From: Helianthus annuus
Taxonomy: Eukaryota; Streptophyta; Magnoliopsida; Asterales; Asteraceae
Assembly (NCBI RefSeq): GCF_002127325.2
Contig: NC_035435.2
Coordinates: 123,065,127 to 123,129,126 of the forward strand
Length of the DNA: 64,000 nucleotides
Direction of reading: 5' to 3'
In this document: piece by piece, positions 57,177 through 64,000 of the stretch
How the letters are laid out: each line of letters opens with the position of its first letter
How positions within the stretch are numbered: position 1 is the stretch's first letter
Notes under the pieces: model-generated
What the model saw: the letters and a program-made list of their open reading frames with translations, nothing else
Database searches by the model: none
Told to the model about the DNA's origin: nothing
Translations under genes and position numbers: made by a program

Positions 57177-57822
57177 CACTACAAGAAAAGTCACCATTAG
57201 CGGCGATGCATGGCATTAGTGGCGGTAACATCGCGTGTCGCCACCACCACTGTCAAGCTCCACCACCATTAATGGGCCACCATCGTCAAGCTGCACCACT
57301 GTCAAGCTCCGTCACTTCGCCACCACTGTCAAGCTGCGCCACCACCACCACCATCAAGTTGCGCCACGACCACCATTGGACCACCATCGTCAAGCTACAC
57401 CACCGTCAGCTCCATTACTTCGCCACCATTGTCAAGCTGCACCGTCAAGCTCTGTTGTTAAGCTCCAGCCACTAGCTAGTTTTTATCTCTTGTAAATCAT
57501 GTAGTTTATCTTAGAAATCATGTTATGTAAATCTGATTTTAATGAGAAAATATGTAGTTTTTTGCTTCATTTCCGAGTTCAAGCAAGTTTACTAACAAAT
57601 TAATCGTGTTTCGTTGGGTTGAAAGTTGATAAAGCCGTATCTGGTGAATCTTCAGGCGAAACTACAACCAAAGCATTAGTGGCGGCATGGTAGCGGTGAT
57701 TACGAAGCATTAGCGACCGGGTATTAGTGACGTTATCAATAACGGCGACATATCGCCGCTAAAAGTTTTAGTAGCGGCAAAGGGGTTCTTTAGCGGTGAC
57801 ATTGCTCCGATTTGTTGTAGTG
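57177..57822. mobile_element. Miniature CACTA element
   Basis: The left end CACTACAAGAAAAGTCACC and the right end, reverse complement CACTACAACAAATCGGAGC, are CACTA-type termini. Inside them are inverted TTAGCGGCGA / TCGCCGCTAA words. The length is 646 bp with no transposase. The 3-bp flanks are TGA and CGA, an imperfect target duplication. Frames through it (poly Pro/His/Thr) are not genes. It could be mobilised by a CACTA transposase such as that whose remains lie in this window, but no shared terminus proves it. Confidence 0.85.
57245..57470 (+). repeat. GTCAAGCT subterminal repeats of the miniature CACTA element
   Basis: GTCAAGCT followed by CC, GC or AC recurs about eight times, and near-copies (ATCAAGTT, GTCAGCT, TTAAGCT) add several more, spaced mostly by CACCAC/CGCCACC words. 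Dense short subterminal repeats are typical binding sites of CACTA accessory proteins. Confidence 0.8.
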
Positions 57823-58919
57823 CGAGTGTCAAAAAGTTGAAGATCAATGTTGTAATTTTAGAAAAGTGGAGTAAAAATAAAATTTTAACAAAGTACAGAG
57901 ACTATACGAGCATGTTATTCAAAATAATTTTAAACAAGTCACATGTGTGTTAACTAAATTTATAATTTATTTTAAATATATGTCAGCACAGACCAAAGAC
58001 TGATTTCCTAAATTAATACTTTTGATCAAATCGATGACCCTCAAATCAAGATTCGCATGTTTATCTCTCCCATATCCTTATATAATAAGTATATTAAAGA
58101 ATAACCCATTGAAGATAATTCCAACTTGTACAAGTGTGTATGATGATAAAGTAATAAAGTATACTACTCCCATCAATTTATTAATGTCTAAATACGGATC
58201 AACTCATTGGTTAACGTGAGATCTTTGTTTTTTTACCGACAAATTTCTTTTGTTTCTGTGCTGTATTTGAGACTTAAACTCAACACCTTCCTTTCTTCTA
58301 AAGTATTTAAACGTTTTGCTTTTATCAATGAATCACCACCTCGTTGGTAATACGAGATCTTTGTTGATTTAAAAATCATAAGTGTATCGTCACTAGTCCC
58401 ACCAACCTAAAAAGATGAATGTTTGATTTCTTAATATTACTTGCATTATTATATATTGTTATCTTTTTTTAAATCATTTGTCCTACTTGCATTATTATAT
58501 ATTGTTATCTTTTTTTAATTCATTTGTACTAAATTACTTTGATTAACTAAAAACTATTATATCCTCATTAAATTATACTTTCATCTATTTTTTTCTGTTT
58601 ATATCAAAATTCTAAAAAAATTGTCTTACTTAATTGTCCCATGCATTACGTGTACTTTAAATTGTTTGTCATGTGGCATTGATGTTGGTTGATCAACAAG
58701 TATATGAGTTTTAATCAAATGCACTTTATTGTAAAACTTTTGTTGTGGAAACTAAAACGATCAAAGTGATACCGGCAATGATTTATTTGTGTCCAGGCTA
58801 CTCAAAAACACGAAGAAAGAAAAGATAGAAGTCTTTTACATGACTCAAAAAACGAAGAAAAGATAGGAGTCTTTTACATGAAATAAAAGATAAATGAAGC
58901 TAGAATAAACCGAACATTA
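57823..58919. other. AT-rich intergenic sequence with short duplications
   Basis: A unit of about 46 bp (TACTTGCATTATTATATATT core) is tandemly duplicated at 58437-58530, and a unit of about 45 bp (GAAGAAA, AGTCTTTTACATGA) at about 58812-58880. No gene is seen. This is the downstream flank of the polyphenol oxidase gene. Confidence 0.55.
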
Positions 58920-58930
58920 CTTGATAAAAG

Positions 58931-58936
58931 TTTATT
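58931..58936 (-). terminator. Likely poly(A) signal of the polyphenol oxidase gene
   Basis: AATAAA on the minus strand lies about 170 bp after the stop codon at 59104-59106, a normal 3' UTR distance in plants. Confidence 0.5.
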
Positions 58937-59103
58937 AATCGAAATCCAAATACAACCAAGAGTGACATTCAACATGCTTAGTGACTAAACTTGAAACGAA
59001 ATTATTATCAGGTAACACAGGAACTGTAAAAGCTCTTGTTACCGAACCCAAACAGATTCATGCATGCAAAGGAAGATTGAAAAGGCAGTTACATCGACGA
59101 GTT

Positions 59104-60918
59104 TTAATTAGCGAGGGGAACCAGCTTAATCTTGATATTGGAAATGGTAGCATCTTCTGCCCCTTCCCTCGGCACCAAAGTAACCAAAACATACTCATCA
59201 CCTTCAGCTTCAAGGTCCTCCAAAATCTGTGTGAGCCCAAACGCCGTCCCACTCGACATGAGCATATGCCCTCCTCCGAGGCCATGTGGCACCTGGGCGA
59301 AAGTACCCGCAAACTCGCTTGAAACCCGGGTGGTCTCAATCCCATCGTCTACATCATTCACCAACACGTCAAACTGGAAAAACTGCTCACCGTTGTATTT
59401 GATTTCCTCCAAAAACAGCATTTCACTAGCTTTCTTCTTGTCATCCGCGCTCCTGTTTGTAGCTGGCCTCTTCACTAGAACCTTCACCGTCTGGTCTAAC
59501 TTCACAGGAAACTCAATCTCCTCCACCTTCTTAACAACTCCCACTGACTTGGCTGCAATGTTGGACGCCTTATTTCGAGGCATCGAGCGAGCCTGGAGCC
59601 ATGTGAGTCGTGAAGGTTCGAAAGTGTACCCCATCCTCTCGATGTCTACACAGTCTCTGTTATAGACACGTACAAGATTTTGGTTCTCATCGTAAAACAC
59701 AAATGACGCATTCAGCCAGTCGTCGTTACTTGGATTTACGTTTCTGGCGTCCAGCTCGTTCCAGATTTGCCACATGCGGTCGACATTGGAATGAAGGAGG
59801 TAAAAGGCTGGGTCATACCCGGCCGAGTAAAAGTTCCCCATGTCCTCATTGTTAGTCATCCTAGGGTTACCCACCCATACGTGCACTGCTGAGTGAACAC
59901 CACTCTCTATGCTTCCAGCTACAATTGCCTTAGGATCATCTGGATTGGGATTGGTACCAAAAAAGGCATCTGGATTTGCTGCGGAGTCTGCGATCATCTG
60001 ATCATACACTGCAGTCAGATTTTCGCTTATCTGGGCAACACAGTCTTTGTCACCTCCTGCATTTCCCCTATCGAGATCAATAATGGCGGGAGGCAAGTGT
60101 GCGACATTTCGGTAAGGGTCAAACAATGGGTTGTATCTGGGATTGGGTGGTCTGTTACTTTCAGGGTCTGGATGAGGGTAAGGGGCTTCAAGCATCTCAG
60201 GAAGTAACATTCCCTTGGGATTGTCCCAGTTCCAGTATGGTAAACCGAAAGTTGGATCTTCGATTAAGCTACCCAAGATACGCTCATAGAAATAGAGGTA
60301 CCAGCGGTGGAAAGGAAAGAAGAGCGAGTTGTTGTGAACCTGGATTTTTAGCTCCGGATGGCCATTCATATATTGAGTGTAAGCTCCATTGCAGTACGCG
60401 CAATGGATCTTACCTTGTTGTTTCCAACTGCGTGGATCTTCGTCTGGAAGTTCCTTCATGCGCTTGATCGCTAATTGATACTTTGCGATGTACTCGGGAG
60501 TGAGTCGGTCTGCCGCAGGTCGAACACGAAGTTCAGTGACCTCAGGCAAGACGTAAGGAACAGCGGTAGTCTGTGTGGTTGGAGGGCAACAGGCACTGCC
60601 TCTTACAGCGTCTTCGGTGTTAAAGCCGACATCCGCAGGAACGCAGTTTGAAATATTTTCTGGAGCAGTGATGGGGTATGCTAAGGCCGAACCGATGTTG
60701 GTCAAGTTGGCGGCACCGTATAGACCGCCTAGCCCCAGGAGCATGTTTCTCCGGTCAACATTCTGCATGGGAAGTATGAGCTTGTTTTCAGAGTGGTCAT
60801 CTGCGGATGACTTGCATGAGACTTTTGAACGATGGGTGCTTTTGGAAAACAAGGGGGAGCGAGAGGACAGTGAGGTGGTGGTCGTGGTGGGAACAGCAGA
60901 CAAGCTAAGAGAGGCCAT
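59104..60918 (-). CDS. PPO: Polyphenol oxidase (catechol oxidase / tyrosinase family), chloroplastic
   Basis: The intact single-exon gene encodes 604 residues, the usual length of plant PPO precursors. Residues 1 to about 85 form a bipartite transit peptide: a Ser/Thr-rich stroma-targeting part, then twin-Arg DRRNMLLGLGG and a hydrophobic stretch ending ALA, as for thylakoid lumen import by the Tat route. The mature enzyme has CuA ligands His172 (HCAYC), His195 and His204 (FFPFHRWYLYFYER), with Cys176 placed for the thioether to His195. CuB ligands are His342, His346 and His376 (FYLLHSNVDRMW). Cys92, Cys110, Cys111 and Cys173 fit the two conserved disulfides. The PPO1_DWL block (DDWLNASFVFYDENQNLVRV) and C-terminal PPO1_KFDV block (VLVNDVDDG) follow. 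It oxidises o-diphenols to quinones, causing browning and defence chemistry. LLH in CuB replaces the usual HH. Aureusidin-synthase-like function cannot be excluded. Confidence 0.96.
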   Translation of the reverse strand: MASLSLSAVPTTTTTSLSSRSPLFSKSTHRSKVSCKSSADDHSENKLILPMQNVDRRNMLLGLGGLYGAANLTNIGSALAYPITAPENISNCVPADVGFNTEDAVRGSACCPPTTQTTAVPYVLPEVTELRVRPAADRLTPEYIAKYQLAIKRMKELPDEDPRSWKQQGKIHCAYCNGAYTQYMNGHPELKIQVHNNSLFFPFHRWYLYFYERILGSLIEDPTFGLPYWNWDNPKGMLLPEMLEAPYPHPDPESNRPPNPRYNPLFDPYRNVAHLPPAIIDLDRGNAGGDKDCVAQISENLTAVYDQMIADSAANPDAFFGTNPNPDDPKAIVAGSIESGVHSAVHVWVGNPRMTNNEDMGNFYSAGYDPAFYLLHSNVDRMWQIWNELDARNVNPSNDDWLNASFVFYDENQNLVRVYNRDCVDIERMGYTFEPSRLTWLQARSMPRNKASNIAAKSVGVVKKVEEIEFPVKLDQTVKVLVKRPATNRSADDKKKASEMLFLEEIKYNGEQFFQFDVLVNDVDDGIETTRVSSEFAGTFAQVPHGLGGGHMLMSSGTAFGLTQILEDLEAEGDEYVLVTLVPREGAEDATISNIKIKLVPLAN

Positions 60919-60977
60919 TGCCTTTCTTTTGGTTTGATTTGGTTTGTTGGTGCTCTAAGTTGGCTCCCGAATGGCGC

Positions 60978-60985
60978 TTATATAG
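60978..60985 (-). promoter_or_regulatory. TATA box of the polyphenol oxidase gene
   Basis: TATATAAG on the minus strand lies 60 bp upstream of the ATG at 60918, leaving a short 5' leader of about 30 bp with CAACAAACCAAATC. No other TATA-like site is as close. Confidence 0.75.
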
Positions 60986-61336
60986 AGAAATTTCCGGTAA
61001 GATCGGATCTGAGATGGTTTCTAAATATGATGATCGAGACGACTTTTGAAGATTTATGCCAGCACCTACGGATTATAAATTTATAATATTCAGACATTAT
61101 GTCATGTGTCTCTTTTTAATTTAATAATAATTCGATTCAGTTTTAATCTCTTTCAACTAAACACGCTCGATCTACCGAAGCATTAACTGAACCATTTTCA
61201 TTTAACACAGTTACATTTTATGAAATAGGGTTTCCTAAAATGTCACTAGAGTTTCCTTGTGTGGTTATTAAATTATTCAATAAAAAATTTTTCTTTTTTT
61301 AAGTTTTCAACAACATTAGTTTTAATCACCTAAAAG
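60986..61336. other. Upstream region of the polyphenol oxidase gene
   Basis: This is the proximal promoter flank between the TATA box and the hAT-type element. It is AT-rich; I see no motif that I can assign with confidence. Confidence 0.5.
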
Positions 61337-62034
61337 TAGGGCTGGAAACGAATAGAACAAATACAAACAAAACGATGTTCGTGTTTGTTTGTTAAGGAAT
61401 TAACATGTTTGCGAACTGTTCACGAACGCATACCCAACATAAGTTTATGTTTGTGTTCGTTCGTTAGGAGATTTAGTTGTTCATGAACAGTTCGTGAACA
61501 CTGACCTCGAATATAAACGAACGCAAGCAAATAAAAACAAATGTAAACAAACATTTAATTTGAAAATAAAAAAGGAAAATATTGTTGTCCTTAAAAATTG
61601 TACATAAGTAATTAAATACAACCATCCTCAAATGATAAATCAAAACACAAGAAATCAAACGATGAATCAAGTTTAACTAACTTAGACACAATTGTTCATA
61701 GTTTAACTAACTTATACATAATTATCCCAAAAATTGTCTTAGAATTTCCAAATTTTAGCTAACATAGAGAAAATAGAGTTTCAAGTTTTCAATATGTTCA
61801 GATAAAAAGTTTATTATTTATTATTTTTCAATATGAATGAACGTAACCGAACATATTACCGAATTTTCACGAATGCAGTCTAACGAACGAGACATGCATT
61901 CGTGTTCGTTTGCTAAGCTAACCAAGTGGAATTTTTTTCGTGTTCATTCGTTAAGCTAATCGAAGGAACATAAACGAACTTCCTGCCGAACGGCTCATAG
62001 ATTGTTCGCTGAACGTTCGGTTCATTTACAGCCT
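61337..62034. mobile_element. hAT-type miniature element with perfect target duplication
   Basis: The left end TAGGGCTGGAAACGAA and the right end (reverse complement AGGCTGTAAATGAACCG) are hAT-type inverted termini. The 8-bp duplication CCTAAAAG is perfect at 61329-61336 and 62035-62042. Inside, TTCGTTCG, GTTCGTTT, AACGAAC and GTTCACGAA words recur near both ends, typical subterminal repeats. The length is 698 bp with no transposase. Confidence 0.9.
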
Positions 62035-62042
62035 CCTAAAAG

Positions 62043-62836
62043 TGCAAACGCTAAAGATATAACATAACTAAAAGATATTGGCACGTGTTTTTGGTTGATA
62101 GTAGCTATGTAGTTTATTAAAAAAGGCTCAAACTATTCGCACACCTCATGCGCCTATTTGCACACTTTTGTGCCCTAGACGTCTCGTACAGGGCAGTACG
62201 AGGCGTATAGAGCTTTAGAAAAACCGTTGTCTCAATGATGTCAAACGCTGATTTTGAGGAGCCCTATACGCCATGTACAACCCTGTATGAGGGGTCTTTG
62301 ATGCTGATGAATTTTTGGTTAAAGAACTGGGCGTTTTGGTTAGGTAATTTTTTTTTTTTTTTTGAAGAAAAGTTGTTTTATTTTTGTATAAACTTCGCTC
62401 CAGTAAGTTTCAAAAATTTTACCATTGTCAAATATCATATCATTTAAAATATTATGTCGTTTTAAAATATTATATTGTGTTAAATATTTTACCGTTTTAA
62501 ATGTTATACCGTTTACAACATTATACCGTTTCAAATATTATTTCGTTTCAATGTTTACGATATCGTGCTTTATACTATTTTCACATAAATACCGTTTTAA
62601 TATTATCGTTTCTTTTCAAGATTTCTATCATATGAATATTTACCGTTTGAACGTTATATTGTTTCCATATTGTCGTTTCAATGTTAAGTTTATAACAATT
62701 TATTATGAAATATCAATGTAATAAACAAACATCATGTAACACAACTGAATAAGACATATTTAAAATAAGTTTGTACATCCATAACAAAAGACAAACTATA
62801 ACGGAATGCGATATACAAAACAATGAACAGGCGGCT
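62043..62836. other. Intergenic sequence with hairpin and degenerate TTATACCGTTT repeats
   Basis: A perfect 7-bp inverted repeat CTCGTAC/GTACGAG with a 6-bp loop lies at 62183-62202. A T-run is at about 62347-62363. Between about 62435 and 62690 words of the form ATTATACCGTTTCAAAT recur roughly every 20-25 bp with variation (TTACCGTTTTAAATG, TTATTTCGTTTCAATG). No gene is seen. Confidence 0.55.
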
Positions 62837-62970
62837 CTATGGCTTTGAATCTGGATCCGGATTTGGTTGTTGCGGCTGTTGTTGATGTGGCGCCCGAGGT
62901 GGTGCTGATGCTGCTGCAGCTGCTAATGTTGCGGCTCTCACACTCGTTGATCTTGCGCCTCCCGAACCAA
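62837..62970 (-). pseudogene. Truncated coding tail of unknown family
   Basis: One minus frame reads VGSGGARSTSVRAATLAAAA, then SAPPRAPHQQQPQQPNPDPD and SKP with a TAG at 62839-62837. The Ala/Pro/Gln composition and clean stop look like the C-terminus of a real protein, but its upstream part is cut off at 62970 by an LTR-like TGTAACACCCC. I do not recognise the family; a retroelement or host origin are both possible. Confidence 0.4.
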
Positions 62971-64000
62971 CCATGTAACACCCCGACCGTGTATGAAAAC
63001 AACCCGCGGCGGAAACTTCGGGGGTTCACGTTACAAATTGTTTGACAACACATGGTACATAAAGTTTTGTTTTATTGAATTAGTTTAAATTGCATTGTCT
63101 TTGAGAATTCGAAACAAAACATAACAACTACAAATAACTTGTTCTTTATTTTAAGCAAACTAAGGCCCGAGTCCAGATCCTAAGTGTACCATACTTGATC
63201 ATGTGTTAGTACCTGAAACATATGTGAAAATAAAGTCAACATTGAATGCTGGTGAGTAACATAGATTTTGTGGTCAAGACTCACGACTTTGAGTGTTGAA
63301 AAATATTTAAACAATTTCAAGAGTTGATATTTTATATAAATCTTTGTAGCCATGAATTTTTGACAAAAAGTGTTTCTTTTGTAAAACCGCATTAGAAATC
63401 ATTCGTTTTAAAAGATGATCATGTATGGTTAACTTAAAACCCACTTGTATGTTTGTAATAACCAACCAAATGACTTGTCTTGTATAAACCAACCAAATGA
63501 CTTGTCTTGTATAAACTAACCAAATGACTTGTCTTGTATAAACAAATGTCTTTGTATAAAACAACCAAATGACTTGTCTTGTATAAACCAAATGTCTTTG
63601 TATAAACCAAACGTTATGAATAAACAAAATATCTTGTTTAAACAAAATGTTTTGTGTTGTATAAAATAATTGTCTTTTTGTATAAAACAAGTACGGTTTG
63701 TCGGCGAATACATTCAAGACTTGTTGACTGTCGGACAAACCTTTATAAATAAAGGTTTATCAATTTTGTCACTTAGTTTATGTCATTCCCAAAGGAAACT
63801 TCCATACAAACCTAGGAAGCGGGAATGGGGTTGTCAATCCTATGGTACCATAACATACTACCAGTCGGCTTGGCCAAAGTTAATGAATGTATTATTGTCA
63901 TGATCAACGCACCATCAAGTTTCGTACAATGTAAGCATGTTGTGTATTTAAATCATACATAAATGTATTGAATAAGGTACTATGTATATAAATCATATAG
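62971..64000 (-). repeat. LTR-like sequence running off the window
   Basis: It begins TGTAACACCCCGACCGTG on the plus strand. Features shared in order with the LTR at 27936-30583 (a CCCCGACC-type start, CGGCGGAAACTTC, an ACCTGAAAC segment and a TGGTGAGT segment) suggest a related gypsy-type LTR read on the minus strand. The far end is outside the window. Confidence 0.5.
63455..63625. repeat. Tandem repeat with CCAAATGACTTGTCTTGTAT core
   Basis: Four units of about 31 bp (AACCAACCAAATGACTTGTC, then TTGTATAA) are followed by shorter derivatives (AAATGTCTTTGTATAAAC). The Tyr/Phe/Val frames across it on the minus strand are repeat artefacts. Confidence 0.8.

Noticed and set aside
57173..57495. 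Two overlapping frames of 86-100 codons rich in Pro, His and Thr
   Set aside because: They are translations of the GTCAAGCT/CACCAC repeats inside the miniature CACTA element.
59132..60937. Plus-strand frames of 81-177 codons
   Set aside because: They are antisense shadows of the polyphenol oxidase gene.
63180..63738. Minus-strand frames rich in Tyr, Phe and Val
   Set aside because: They read through the CCAAATGACTTGTCTTGTAT tandem repeat in an LTR-like region.

Overview
This is a transposon-dense stretch of a plant nuclear genome. The single intact host-type gene is a chloroplast polyphenol oxidase at 59104-60918 (minus strand), with its own TATA box and a likely poly(A) signal. The plant lineage is inferred from that gene, from Tekay-like chromodomain Ty3/gypsy elements, and from LTR styles that I associate with Asteraceae (TGTAACACCC starts, CTTACGGTCCGCAAG and GCGTGGCGCGAGG motifs). 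Asteraceae is a good guess, not a proof. I see no tRNA or rRNA genes and no CRISPR array.

Layout. 1-3300: AT-rich sequence without genes, then LTR-like debris. 3395-9003: a non-autonomous LTR retrotransposon that carries a broken gag but no pol (TR-GAG type); its LTRs and leader are filled with copies of a CCATTTCGTACGAAATGG-type palindrome. 9004-15790: a decayed minus-strand Ty3/gypsy element with gag, protease, RT, RNase H, integrase and chromodomain; its flanking LTR-like sequences do not match each other. 16117-19831: a minus-strand multi-exon Transposase_24/Ulp1-protease gene of the kind carried by CACTA transposons. 19923-21337: an inverted-repeat element sitting in a TA microsatellite and containing a minisatellite of about 650 bp. 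21731-31203: a small hAT-like element with an 8-bp target duplication, split by a large non-coding minus-strand LTR retrotransposon (21771-30583, target duplication ACAAA). 32879-33298 and 52774-54047: two halves of a CACTA (Tnp2-type) transposase, split by a 19.5-kb nest.

The nest is a plus-strand Tekay-like gypsy element (33299-52773, target duplication ATTCT). A second, minus-strand member of the same lineage (39731-49844) sits inside its integrase. One LTR of the inner element carries a 750-bp internal inversion. 54048-56160 looks like the 3' end and LTR of a different gypsy-type element. 57177-57822 is a miniature CACTA element with GTCAAGCT subterminal repeats. 61337-62034 is a hAT-type miniature element with a perfect 8-bp target duplication upstream of the polyphenol oxidase promoter. 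62837-62970 is a truncated coding tail that abuts an LTR running off the window.

The transposon genes do not form a working system: every gag-pol set here is broken by stops or frameshifts. The order of insertions can be read from the nesting. The Ulp1-type gene and the two transposase halves share one strand, and once later insertions are removed they lie a few kilobases apart, so they may be the remains of one CACTA element. The features most worth a second look are the palindrome-filled TR-GAG element, the LTR inversion, the minisatellite-bearing element in the TA repeat, and the dissected CACTA element.
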